The notes under the pieces were generated by a model. The model did no database searches. It had not been told where the DNA came from and saw only the letters and a program-made list of their open reading frames with translations. Shown here one piece after another: positions 1 through 7,839 of a stretch of DNA of 31,165 bases. The translations under genes and the position numbers were made by a program. Position 1 is the stretch's first letter. Each line of letters starts with the position of its first letter. The DNA is from Gracilaria gracilis (Eukaryota; Rhodophyta; Florideophyceae; Gracilariales; Gracilariaceae), in assembly GCA_030374805.1 (NCBI GenBank), contig JARGSG010000063.1, positions 1-31,165 of the forward strand, given 5' to 3'.

Positions 1-2358
1 GACTTCGTCGGTGTAAGTGCTCCACCCACGTGGGGGGCGCATGTATATGTCTCGCTTCAACTCTCCGGCTTGGAGGTAAGCCGACTTTACGTCCAGGGAG
101 GCAATAGGAAAGTGGAACAAAGAGGATAGGGAGAGGAGCGTGCGGATTGTGGAAAACTGCGCCGTCGAGGAATCGGAGCGAAGGTCGTTCTTCTCGCGAT
201 CCCTATTCCCATGAGGGACTAGGCGGCACTTTAGCTTCATGGTCTTCCCTTCACCGTCGTGTTTGACGACGAAGAAGTGGTGAGAGGAGATGAGGTTGGC
301 ATCTCTAGGGATAGACCGAATGGATACCGCACGATACGCTCCCTTCTCCTTGTAATTTCGCTTCTCCTTGGCAATAGATTCATCAAGTAGCCACCTCGGC
401 TCGCCTTGGAGCTTGTGTTCCGTGAGTGGGTCGTTTCCAAACTTCTCGTGGAGCTGCTTCAAGATGGTTTGCTTGGTGGAGGTTAGAGATGCTTTTGGAG
501 GAAGAGCAGTTGAGGATGAAGCGAGTTCGCCAATGTCCTTCGACGGTATGTTGAAAGGACGAATGGCGGTTGCCCCGGCTAGATACGCGGAGCTCAGGGG
601 GTGGTCATCCCACTCTGCAAAAGCAGTGTGCATCTCTTGGTCATCTTCAAGTATTGGTGGCTCCTCTGTTATCTGAACGAGCGGGTTTGTTGAGAGTTCC
701 GGCTGTTCCTGCTGTGGGACCACTTCAGGGTCGGGCGAAGGTTGAGGAAATTCGGTGTACCCAAGTTCTATGCGCTCGAGTTCTTCGAGCAGCTTAGACT
801 TGGGGCGTAGGCGAAGGTCTTCGTACGCAACAGTGTACGAGAAACCGCGGAGGTCTTCTGTCGCCGAGACGATTACGAAGTGTTCATAGACCTCCTTGAC
901 AAACCCTGGATACCACTGTCCCCTCCTTGCGTTTTTCACAAAGTAGTAGACTGGTGTCTTGGGGACGAGCAGTGTCCTGTCGAAGTGTTTGACGTCTTTT
1001 GTGCGGAGGAACGTATGCAGAGCTTGGCGAGATGCTTTCTCGTGATAGGCATCGGCGAGGTCCTTTGTAAGCCTAGCCTTGGGCAGGCCCTGGAGCGCCG
1101 GCCTATACCCTCGAGCAAGCTCGAAACTGGATACGAACCTCGAGCCTATCAAGATGTTCTTGAGGAAAGCGGCTCTAGCGACCAGTTCTTGGTCGGAGGG
1201 GCACTGTTGCCATCTAGGAGCCGTGAATTGCCTGTCTTTAACGAGGCGTTGGATCAGATATCTGATGGCTTCGTTGGAAGACTCAACGATTCCTAGTTTG
1301 TTGTGCCGACGGGCTGGCCTAGGGGAGAACGTAATGCCATGAGAGGCACACATTGCCCTGAACTCTTGGCAATCGAATTCTGGATCGCCCGAGAGTTCGG
1401 TGGGCGCCCCATGAGATGAGATCCAATGGATCACAAAGCTTTCCGCAGCTTTTTTCATGTTCCTCGAGAGGCATAGCCATGCGATTGAGAAACCTGAGGC
1501 TGCATCCTTCATGTGAAGGATTGGGAGGTTGCCGAGCTCGGCTACAAACATGAAGTCCACTTGGACGTGCTCATTGAATTCTTTCAAGATACGGGAGAAG
1601 GAGACCTTCCTGGACGCTAACGGGCGCCCAGTGCTCGCACATGTCGTACATGAGTCATAGGCCGATTGTAGCAAGGCTTCGAGCGTCCTTGTGAGGACTC
1701 CCGCCCGTTGGCAGATCCTCTTCATGTCCTTCGGACGTAGGTGAGTGTAGAGATGAAAGCGCTTAGCGAAGCGCTCTTCATTCTCTATCGTCGTTCCCTT
1801 TAGAGCAAGGTTCTTCGCGAAGAAGGACTTGACAGAAGAGGTGGACGAGGGCACAAGGAGGAGTCTGGTTCGCTTCGTGAGTTCGGAACCGGTGTGATAG
1901 GTTCGGAGCAGGATTGAAGCGGAGTTGCCGACAACTCCCTCAGGAATTAGAACTTTGTTATCCTGGTTCAGGAGATCGGAACGTGAAAGTACGTCGTTGC
2001 CCAACAGAATTGGCCCCTTGCCATCCACTACGTAGAAGGGTAGCGAGAAGGGAGTTCCATTCTCGTCATTACCTTTAAGTTTCCACATGGCGAAGGTTGG
2101 CATGGCATCAATGCACTCTTCACCGAAGCCGTGAAGGAAAGGTTCGCAATCCAACTCATCGAGGGCTAAGTCTACTCCCAATGACACGCAGAGCTGTGCA
2201 ATGGCGCACAGAGATCCGACACTCTTTGGACAGCCCGGGTCGACGATTGGGTTTGGGTCCGCGAAGGCAGGAAAGAGGTCGGAATAGGCTCCTTCCCCTG
2301 CAGTTAGAGATGACTGCGTTGGGAGGGGTTGGAGCCTTTGTGAAAACCCTTGTCTGCT
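1..2358 (-). CDS. pol: Ty1/copia pol polyprotein (PR-INT-RT), partial, in -1 frame to gag
   Basis: One unbroken minus-strand frame from 2358 to the window edge, in the -1 frame relative to gag. The order is copia-type. Protease core I-V-D-P-G-C-P-K-S (catalytic Asp codon at 2241) is followed by an I-L-L-G-N-D segment. The integrase zinc domain has H at 1755 and 1743 and C at 1650 and 1641. The integrase core has D at 1557 (V-D-F), D at 1386 (S-G-D-P) and E at 1284 (I-V-E-S). A G-Y-R-P segment near 1090 recalls the copia integrase C-terminal part. Reverse transcriptase starts with K-C-R-L-V-P-H-G-N near 235 and has motif A S-L-D-V-K-S-A-Y-L-Q (Asp codon at 93). The YVDD motif, RNase H and the 3' LTR lie outside the window. 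The protein should cut, reverse-transcribe and integrate the element. It has no own start and is probably made by frameshifting from gag. Oddity: the protease has D-P-G instead of D-T/S-G. Confidence 0.93.
2286..2349 (-). promoter_or_regulatory. -1 programmed ribosomal frameshift signal (slippery heptamer plus hairpin)
   Basis: In the gag frame the heptamer G-GGT-TTT lies at 2349-2343 and matches X-XXY-YYZ. Five bases later (2342-2338) a hairpin begins: AGGCTCC (2337-2331) pairs perfectly with GGAGCCT (2292-2286), then an AA/AA internal loop, then CCCCT (2328-2324) with AGGGG (2299-2295). An inner stem GCAGT (2317-2313)/ACTGC (2304-2300) closes an 8-nt loop; the gag stop TAA (2306-2304) lies in this apical part. 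A slip of -1 on GGG-TTT places the next codon at 2343, exactly in the open pol frame. GGGUUUA/U-type heptamers are known -1 sites, for example in yeast L-A virus. Function here is inferred. Confidence 0.8.
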
Positions 2359-3602
2359 CTATCGCCCGTTTCCGACTTAGCTCTTTTCTCCTTTTGTGCG
2401 CGGATACGCTTGGTCTCATGGGAAGGACTCTGGCATTCATAACTTCCTCGAAGGTGCGTCTTGGAACCACAGTCGAAGCAGTACCCCGACTCTCGTTCGC
2501 TCTTGCGTTTGTTTGACTGACGAGGTCGAGAGCTGGTACCACGCTGCTTGTTCCTGGTCTGCTGGGAAGTATCGGTACCCTGCCTCGTACCGCCTTGCTT
2601 CTGGAAAGCGGCCAGCGCTTGTTGAACGCGCTGCCCGACCATGTTCTCGATGTCGGCCTTCGTGTACGCTTTCTCAGACGCCTTTGGCGTGAAAGTCAGA
2701 TTGCGAATGACCTTAACTGCGTCGTCGAGGTTCAACTTGCAACGGGGGCCGGTGGAGAACATGTCACGGATCTGATTCTCTTCAGGAGAGCGATCATTCA
2801 GGTACTCAATGACTTCTGTGTACCTTTCGAGAAGTCCCTGTGCTCCGCTGACTATGTCAGTAGCCTTGCGACGAACGGTATTAGCGTTGTCGGAGGACAG
2901 CGGCAGAGCTTCGTCGGAGTTGAAGAGGTCCGAGAACTTCTCAAAGAATTCGAGAACAGAAGCATGAGAGCTTCGCGAGATTGAGACTTCCGGTTCCGGT
3001 TGGTCTCTCTGGCGGGCTTCGGCGAGCGCCACCAGTTGAAGCTTGGCATTGGTAAGCGTCTCCTCGCTGAGCATAGCATTGTTGAGAAGGGTTATTGCCA
3101 AGACCTCACTAACCTGCGAGGAGGTTGATAATCCCACGTGCATGAGGTGGTCGGCGGCTAAACCTCGGAAGCGGGAGACGAATGCATTGAGATCCTCACT
3201 TCGACGACGTCGGCATTGCGTCACATCCGTGAAGGAAGATATTAGGCGGGTGACGATCGCAATTGGAGGATCAACGGCGATGAGTTTGACAATATCCTTG
3301 ACAGCTTCGATTTGGTCTTCCTGTTTCAAATCAAGTTGTTGTTTAGCAACCGCTTCGTCAACGATAGACTTTTGCTCGCGGGGGAGGCCGCGGTCGTAGA
3401 AGTGACGAGCAAGTGTGGCGTAGACGGTTTTGTACAGCCTGTCGGTACCTTTTTCGGCAGCGGCTTGGATTGTCTCAACCCATCGTGAGACATCACGTCT
3501 ATACTCCTGTAGATCGCCTTCCGGTTTGAACATCGGCGGGTCTGTAGGCGCAAGCGGTTTAGAACGTAAACCTGGGCCCATAACTGGGGAAGCGGTGTCC
3601 AT
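2304..3602 (-). CDS. gag: Ty1/copia Gag (capsid/nucleocapsid)
   Basis: 432-residue minus-strand ORF that overlaps the upstream end of pol by 55 nt. The middle part is mostly helical, with a block around residues 134-153 (R-R-R-R-S-E-D-L-N-A-F-V-S-R-F) typical of copia-type Gag capsid regions. The C-terminus is Lys/Arg/Gln-rich with one zinc knuckle: C375, C378, H383, C390, giving C-X2-C-X4-H-X6-C. The last spacing is two residues longer than the usual X4. Gag should form the cytoplasmic particle and bind element RNA. The start at 3602 follows the candidate LTR end by only three bases, which leaves no room for a separate leader or primer binding site, so translation or the LTR border may differ from this call. 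Homology is by motif and context; the frame itself is intact. Confidence 0.88.
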   Translation of the reverse strand: MDTASPVMGPGLRSKPLAPTDPPMFKPEGDLQEYRRDVSRWVETIQAAAEKGTDRLYKTVYATLARHFYDRGLPREQKSIVDEAVAKQQLDLKQEDQIEAVKDIVKLIAVDPPIAIVTRLISSFTDVTQCRRRRSEDLNAFVSRFRGLAADHLMHVGLSTSSQVSEVLAITLLNNAMLSEETLTNAKLQLVALAEARQRDQPEPEVSISRSSHASVLEFFEKFSDLFNSDEALPLSSDNANTVRRKATDIVSGAQGLLERYTEVIEYLNDRSPEENQIRDMFSTGPRCKLNLDDAVKVIRNLTFTPKASEKAYTKADIENMVGQRVQQALAAFQKQGGTRQGTDTSQQTRNKQRGTSSRPRQSNKRKSERESGYCFDCGSKTHLRGSYECQSPSHETKRIRAQKEKRAKSETGDRADKGFHKGSNPSQRSHL

Positions 3603-3605
3603 GTT

Positions 3606-3893
3606 TGTTAGACAAGGTGTTGCGCGCGGGGCAAGAAGTAGGGCCGAAGGCGGGCACAGGCTGCCAGGAAAACTCTCTGAGGTTCCTTCTTCGTCTCTGG
3701 CGCCTTCTCGGGGTTCGCTAGGACAGCGAGCCCCTGTTTATTGTAGGCCCCCTCCCGGACGCGCCTCCAACCGCGAGGTGCGCCCGGAGGTGAAAGTGAT
3801 AGGACGCTCGTGGCGTCCTATCGCAGCGTAGTTAGTGACGGCTAAGGAGGGGGGCCGCTGGAGCGGACCGGAACCGTGTCACAGCTGTCCACA
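3606..3893 (-). repeat. candidate 5' LTR of the copia element
   Basis: A 288-bp segment upstream of gag that starts TGT and ends ACA on either strand. Its ends are inverted: TGTTAGACAAG at 3606 on the plus strand against TGTGGACAGC read on the minus strand from 3893. An AATAAA polyadenylation hexamer in the element's sense lies at 3742-3737. The sequence is GC-rich and has no supported ORF. The second LTR is outside the window, so identity between LTRs and the target duplication (GTAAC at 3894-3898 would be one side) cannot be tested. No convincing tRNA primer site was found, so the inner border is uncertain. Confidence 0.42.
3798..3822. other. 9-bp perfect hairpin inside the candidate LTR
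   Basis: GATAGGACG (3798-3806) and CGTCCTATC (3814-3822) are exact inverted repeats around a 7-nt loop. The position, within the element's presumed transcribed leader, would allow an RNA hairpin. No function can be assigned from sequence. Confidence 0.7.
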
Positions 3894-4221
3894 GTAACGC
3901 CCCAACGCTTAAACGCTCCCGCCCGGCCGGCGCAGGATGGGCTGCAGTATGCCCCTTTCCCGTACCTTTCAAATAAACGTTAGATTGTGGTTAGATTCGA
4001 CAAACGCAACGAATGCAGCTAAGCTTACCGCCCATTATGTTGTACTCCGCAAATTGTGCACTTTTTCGCCATCGCAGGTTGAGTCGTAGATTACCGTCGA
4101 TGCTCTCTCTTTTCGCTTCGCACTAATTTTTAACGCGCGGCAGAACAAGGCGGTTGATTGAGCGCGTGCGAATTGCAATCCACGGCCGTGAGTCACTGCC
4201 CGTGACTTGTCACCAATACAG
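3894..4221. other. spacer between copia LTR and C53 fragment, no gene seen
   Basis: Non-coding by inspection on both strands. It does not contain the missing C-terminal part of the adjacent CDK5RAP3/C53 frame in any form I could recognise. One GCAATTGCAATCC-like word near 4170 resembles the TGCAATC repeats at 21-24 kb. Confidence 0.5.
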
Positions 4222-4887
4222 TCACAGTCTGACGAAGAGTGACCGCAAGCGTCGTGGCAGTATTACTGCGTGTACAGGTGTAAGAACTTGCAGATGGAGA
4301 GAGAAAACCAAGCGAAAGTGAAGCTCTCCCCGCCGCATGACATAGGCAAAATTGTACTGGTTCAGAAACCTTTGTCTAAGTTGTGATTCGCGACGAGAAG
4401 ATTCGGATATGGTGCGAGAGAGACGAGCAATAGATGACCTGAGCGCTGGAGCTTCGTGATTGACGTTGTGCGTGAGATGGTGTGCAGCGTCAACAAGATA
4501 GGTGGCATGGTGTTCAAACGCGGACACGGCAGCATACCACGCTCGAAGCAGCGGGGATTTGAAGCGACCGAGCAGATCTTTGTCGAGCGGCGGCCCGGAC
4601 GGGAGCGGTGATTGGGTGGGGTCGTTCGGGGTGGTGGTGAGCTGCTGGCAGACTTGATGGACGGTGAGAGAAGGCAGATGTTGATGCGGGGTGAGAGAGG
4701 GGATGTCGAGCGCGGTTTGAAGGGCGGCGGGCGTTTGGAAAAGGGCGACGCGGGTGAGGGTGCGGGCTGTGGAAAGATGAAGGGCCCATTTGGAAGGGAT
4801 TGCGCGGCGATCTACTAGCCAGTGTTGCAGCTTGTTGTAATGGATGTCGATGGGCAACGACTGCTCTGCGGCGGCGATGCGGCTCAT
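4222..4887 (-). CDS. CDK5RAP3/C53 N-terminal part (UFMylation and ER-phagy adaptor), truncated
   Basis: 221-residue minus-strand ORF. The start at 4887 puts L-P-I-D-I-H-Y-N-K-L-Q-H-W-L-V-D-R-R at residues 11-28, matching the family's conserved start (P-I-D-I...L-x-W-L-V-D-R-R). Further matches are L-L-G-R-F near residue 105, A-T-Y-L-V-D at 128-133, H-N-V-N-H-E-A-P near 140-147 and R-R-E-S-Q-L-R-Q near 165-172. Known family members work at the ER with the UFL1-DDRGK1 ligase complex and bind ATG8. The usual length is about 500 residues. Here similarity stops near residue 173 (about 4369) and the remaining 48 residues look unrelated. The Q-R codons span CAAAG|GTTTCT, a possible splice donor, so an intron is possible. 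I could not find the missing part down to the LTR at 3893, which favours a truncated copy. Confidence 0.8.
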   Translation of the reverse strand: MSRIAAAEQSLPIDIHYNKLQHWLVDRRAIPSKWALHLSTARTLTRVALFQTPAALQTALDIPSLTPHQHLPSLTVHQVCQQLTTTPNDPTQSPLPSGPPLDKDLLGRFKSPLLRAWYAAVSAFEHHATYLVDAAHHLTHNVNHEAPALRSSIARLSRTISESSRRESQLRQRFLNQYNFAYVMRRGELHFRLVFSLHLQVLTPVHAVILPRRLRSLFVRL

Positions 4888-5243
4888 GACGAAACGGGCA
4901 CGGCGAAGATGTACGACCGCCGACGATGTTGGTCGTCGTCGATATCAAAGATGGGAAAGTTGGGCGTAGCCCTATTTTTTGGTGACAGAGAGCATCAGCC
5001 ACGTGCACGATACGGCGTGCATTGTTGCTCCGGAATGCACACATCGTCTGGCGGCTTGCCGACGCGTAGAACACGTCGATGACAATGCCACCTCTGGGGT
5101 AAAGGTTACCGCCCTCGATGCTATTTTGCATGTGCTCCACCCAACCGAAAGGATGGCAGAAAAAATATGATTGGCAGCTGCCACATTCTCAGCAGGGGGG
5201 GCTGGGAAATGACTGCTGCTGCTCGGTAACTAGCCGGCATATC
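4888..5243. promoter_or_regulatory. intergenic region between two divergent genes
   Basis: About 356 bp between the C53 start (minus) and the preferred protease start (plus). Both promoters must lie here if both genes are expressed. No clear TATA box or repeated operator was identified. An upstream in-frame ATG at 5118 would lengthen the protease by 42 residues of low-complexity, Cys/Gln-rich sequence that looks non-conserved. Confidence 0.35.
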
Positions 5244-6359
5244 ATGACGAGCCTTTCGTATCCTGTTCCCGGACAACCATATCTGGTGCGAAATCCTCTT
5301 CCCCTCGAGACCGTCAAGGAACTTTTGAAGGACATAAGTTTCTCCTTGCGGCTGTGTGATGACAAAATCAACTTTGGTGTTTACGCTGCGACGGCACACA
5401 TGGACACAAGTTTTACATTCTACGACCGATTCCCACCGGAAACCAGTATTTGGGTTATTAATCATGTTAAACCAAAGACGCCAGAAAAGTCGGTTCGGCA
5501 CACCTTATACAAACCGCAGGAACTGCTGGTGGCCTTACTACAAGCACAAGTTGCTTTTATGGTATTTAACGAAGGTGATCATTGGTCTCTATGGGTTGCA
5601 GCGGGACTCCCAGAGCTGTACAAACACATCACGATTGATGGAAGAGAAGCTCTACCGGCTCCCCTTCTAACAATTGCTCACTTTGATAGCAGCTCAGCAC
5701 GTGGGCACTGGGAGTTTCGTTCGGGTGTGGCTGCTTGGTATGCAAATGCAGCAAGAGTGGCTGCCAAAAATGTAGAGAATCGCGACATTAGAGAAGAAGT
5801 TGAGACCTTCTTCAAGCATCAAACCAAATTTGTATCGGTTTCCGTGCCACAGCAGCAATCAACAGAGCTGAACTGCGGCTGGCGGGTTATTAATGCATTG
5901 AGCGAAGTCCTGAAGAACCGCAAAGGATTGCAAGAATTCTTTTCTGTAGGTCTCAATAGTCCATTGCATGGTACGCAGCAACGTGTTGTTGAAGTTATCA
6001 AGACCATGATACCGAGAGACCTTGTCGGGACCTCTCGTATAGAACTAGCAGACTGCATAGTTTGCGGAGATACAAGGGCACATAGCAGCGTCAAACCATG
6101 CCCCTTAGACGGAGAGCTCATATGTAGCTCATGTCTTTCTAAGTACAAGGAATGTAAGATTCCAGTATTTCAGTTCGACGGGGATGAAGGAAAGGCGCAA
6201 AATACTATCCGAAGAGTTCCTGGAGGCCGGGAACTTGAGGTCTATGGATTTCGTCGTCATAAGAACAACCGCAAGCGAGTTTACAGCCGCCCCTATCTGA
6301 GACCGAAGAAGGTTTCTAAGCCAGATGGCTATGGCGGTGAAGAACGAGAACGTCCGTAA
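5244..6359 (+). CDS. Ulp1/SENP-like C48 cysteine protease with C-terminal Cys-rich zinc-finger-like segment
   Basis: 371 residues from the ATG at 5244 (an in-frame ATG at 5118 gives 413). The C48 catalytic set is in order: His113 in G-D-H-W-S-L-W-V, Asp148 in A-H-F-D-S-S, the oxyanion Gln in Q-Q-Q-S-T (203-205) and Cys211 in N-C-G-W. Such enzymes mature or remove SUMO or related modifiers by cleaving after a di-Gly tail. The C-terminus adds C271-x2-C274, C286, C294-x2-C297 and C304, then a basic tail, which looks like a zinc-binding finger of unclear class. Fusion of C48 proteases to other domains is frequent in DNA transposons, so this may be a host deSUMOylase-like enzyme or an element-borne protease. 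No transposase lies beside it. The frame is intact and all catalytic residues are present, so it may be active. Confidence 0.82.
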   Translation: MTSLSYPVPGQPYLVRNPLPLETVKELLKDISFSLRLCDDKINFGVYAATAHMDTSFTFYDRFPPETSIWVINHVKPKTPEKSVRHTLYKPQELLVALLQAQVAFMVFNEGDHWSLWVAAGLPELYKHITIDGREALPAPLLTIAHFDSSSARGHWEFRSGVAAWYANAARVAAKNVENRDIREEVETFFKHQTKFVSVSVPQQQSTELNCGWRVINALSEVLKNRKGLQEFFSVGLNSPLHGTQQRVVEVIKTMIPRDLVGTSRIELADCIVCGDTRAHSSVKPCPLDGELICSSCLSKYKECKIPVFQFDGDEGKAQNTIRRVPGGRELEVYGFRRHKNNRKRVYSRPYLRPKKVSKPDGYGGEERERP

Positions 6360-6438
6360 CCCAGACGTTGATAGCGGCGACGAGATGAAGGACGAGAGCT
6401 TCCCTCTGCCACGTTGATGGGGGCATGAAGCGCAACAC

Positions 6439-6702
6439 ATGATGGCGCAGCAACAGGGGCAAGCGCAGGTTCGCGGCGTGGTGATGAATGACGGAATCGT
6501 CATGAGCGTGTTGCAACGCATTATCTACGAGTTAGTCAAGGCGAAGAAAGGCTCGCCTAGGGGTGTTTCTGTGGAGGAGTTCGCGCAACAGGCTACTAGC
6601 GGCACTAATCGCTCCGCAGTCAAGGAGATTCTGGATGGATTTGCTTCAGATGGGTATCTGTACACCACAATAGACGACAACCAATGGTATGTTATCGACT
6701 GA
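6439..6702 (+). CDS. RPA2 (replication protein A 32 kDa) C-terminal winged-helix fragment
   Basis: An 87-residue ORF that is almost entirely the RPA32 C-terminal winged helix: V-L-Q-R-I-I-Y-E-L-V, then G-V-S-V-E-E-F-A near the middle, N-R-S-A-V-K-E-I-L, and the hallmark G-Y-L-Y-T-T-I-D-D-N close to the end. In full-length RPA2 this domain binds repair proteins such as UNG and SMARCAL1 and follows an OB fold that binds single-stranded DNA. Here the OB fold is absent. A stop (6415-6417) lies in frame just upstream and the C48 ORF ends 80 bp before. Either this is a terminal exon whose upstream exons are not in the window, or a 3' fragment left by insertion of the C48 gene. It could also be a free-standing mini-protein. 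Confidence 0.78.
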   Translation: MMAQQQGQAQVRGVVMNDGIVMSVLQRIIYELVKAKKGSPRGVSVEEFAQQATSGTNRSAVKEILDGFASDGYLYTTIDDNQWYVID

Positions 6703-6947
6703 GTTCAACCCATCCCATTGCCCTTGCGTCTCCGCCTTGGCATTCTTCAATGCTCCATAAACAACCCCTTTTCGAGAATGTCTCGCATTCCTTTCTTCAT
6801 TCTTCGCAACCTCCCACTCCTGGCTTTGACCGCGCGCTTCAGGGTGTTGGAGTTGGTGCTTTTCTCAAGAGAATACGAGGCATTATTGGAACACATGTGA
6901 GAAGTATAGTGAGACTGTGGGCATCATCTCCCGAAATTACTAGTGAG

Positions 6948-6975
6948 AGAGCGTTTCTTCCAAGAGAAACGCTCT
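6948..6975. other. 11-bp perfect inverted repeat downstream of the RPA2 fragment
   Basis: AGAGCGTTTCT (6948-6958) and AGAAACGCTCT (6965-6975) pair exactly around a 6-nt loop. It is not a histone 3' stem-loop. It may be a short transposon relic or a structured RNA segment. Confidence 0.7.
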
Positions 6976-7010
6976 ATACTATGTCGGAATCAGGCTAGAA
7001 TACCTATAAA

Positions 7011-7032
7011 CAGAGAGAGAGAGAGAGAGAGC
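7011..7032. repeat. (GA)n microsatellite
   Basis: About ten uninterrupted GA units following CA at 7011. Confidence 0.9.
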
Positions 7033-7286
7033 AGTGATCGAAGGCGTCCCGTGCGTGACGTTTTCGTGAGTCACGAGTCGAGACACGAACGGAACAAACG
7101 CTATCCTTCGTATCTACAGTGTCTACATCACCCATCATCATCAATCATCATCAAGCAGAGATGCCGACCGCCCTGCTGTACTATAGATGGGGGCCCTATG
7201 ACGAAGTGGACTTTTCTCTTTTTTATGGGGCAGGGGGTAAGTACTCCCACTGAGATTTTCTGCTCTTGCGAGCAGAGTATTGGGAA

Positions 7287-7331
7287 TTCCGTCCCGAACG
7301 TTTCCGTCCCGAAAGATTCCGTCCCGAAAGA
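7287..7331. repeat. three exact-length 15-bp tandem units
   Basis: TTCCGTCCCGAACGT, TTCCGTCCCGAAAGA and TTCCGTCCCGAAAGA follow one another directly, 12 bp before the ATG of the Cys-rich ORF. A 15-bp period keeps reading frame, so they could be leader repeats or a recent slippage product. Confidence 0.85.
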
Positions 7332-7342
7332 CTCTTCTCACG

Positions 7343-7591
7343 ATGCCTAAGCGTGGCGGTCTGTACTCTGGATCGCAATGTTTCCTTAATGGAATATGCC
7401 AACGTTGTAATGAACGACGAGAGGCTCATCTAAAGGTGGATTGTGATCGTAAATGGGAAGGTAAACTCTGTGGTTGTCATGTTTACTATGGAAAAAACAG
7501 CAACGGGAGCTGGATCTGTTGCGGGGCGTGTCCGAGACACCGCAAGAAGGCAAACTGCGATCCAAACTCCAAGAGTACCAATAACAATTGA
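7343..7591 (+). CDS. small cysteine-rich protein, unrecognised
   Basis: 82 residues from ATG 7343. Contains C-x5-C-x2-C (C-F-L-N-G-I-C-Q-R-C), then a Lys/Arg-rich stretch with further Cys, then C-G-C, then S-W-I-C-C-G-A-C-P, ending in a basic, Asn-rich tail. The Cys spacing suggests a metal-binding fold. There is no signal peptide: the N-terminus is M-P-K-R-G-G. The ORF at 9626 shows a similar series, C-x5-C-x2-C, C-G-C and F-I-C-x-C. The stop TGA overlaps the next ATG. I do not recognise the family. Confidence 0.45.
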   Translation: MPKRGGLYSGSQCFLNGICQRCNERREAHLKVDCDRKWEGKLCGCHVYYGKNSNGSWICCGACPRHRKKANCDPNSKSTNNN

Positions 7592-7839
7592 TGAATAGCA
7601 AGTTGTGGTTGTGTCGACGCACTGCTTGCGTTTCTGATGCTGGGCTGCCTCCATGTGCAGTCCCCGCTTTGCCATATGGCTACAATATCGATACCGTTAA
7701 AGTACTTCGTGTAGGCTTTGACGCCGTTATCATCGAGAGTTTTCATAAATCGTCTTCTGACCATGATCCCATGGTTCACTTTGATGGTGGATTCACAGAG
7801 TACTATTGTCATATTCCATTACGTCGTAAAACTTCATAG
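7591..7839 (+). CDS. small ORF overlapping the stop of the Cys-rich ORF, unrecognised
   Basis: 82 residues starting at the ATG of TGATG, where the upstream stop is 7589-7591. The middle has V-K-V-L-R-V-G-F-D-A-V-I-I-E-S-F and a C-terminal H-F-D-G-G-F-T-E-Y-Y, which look like folded-protein sequence. It could be a second cistron translated by re-initiation, or the continuation of the preceding protein after a frameshift mutation or intron. No family recognised. Confidence 0.35.
   Translation: MNSKLWLCRRTACVSDAGLPPCAVPALPYGYNIDTVKVLRVGFDAVIIESFHKSSSDHDPMVHFDGGFTEYYCHIPLRRKTS

Larger units (their letters stand above)
6703..7342. other. intergenic, hairpin and short repeats only
   Basis: No supported gene. 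Contains an 11-bp inverted repeat (6948-6975), a GA microsatellite (7011-7032) and a 15-bp triplicate (7287-7331), listed separately. Confidence 0.5.

Noticed and set aside
3645..3670. Possible primer binding site TGGCAGCCTGTGCCCG on the minus strand
   Set aside because: It is not preceded by CA as an LTR end and would require an uncommon tRNA; kept as unproven.
6325..6417. Small plus-strand ORF (about 30 codons) that might be the missing link of RPA2
   Set aside because: It lies inside the C48 tail in another frame, does not resemble the OB fold and ends in TGA at 6415.
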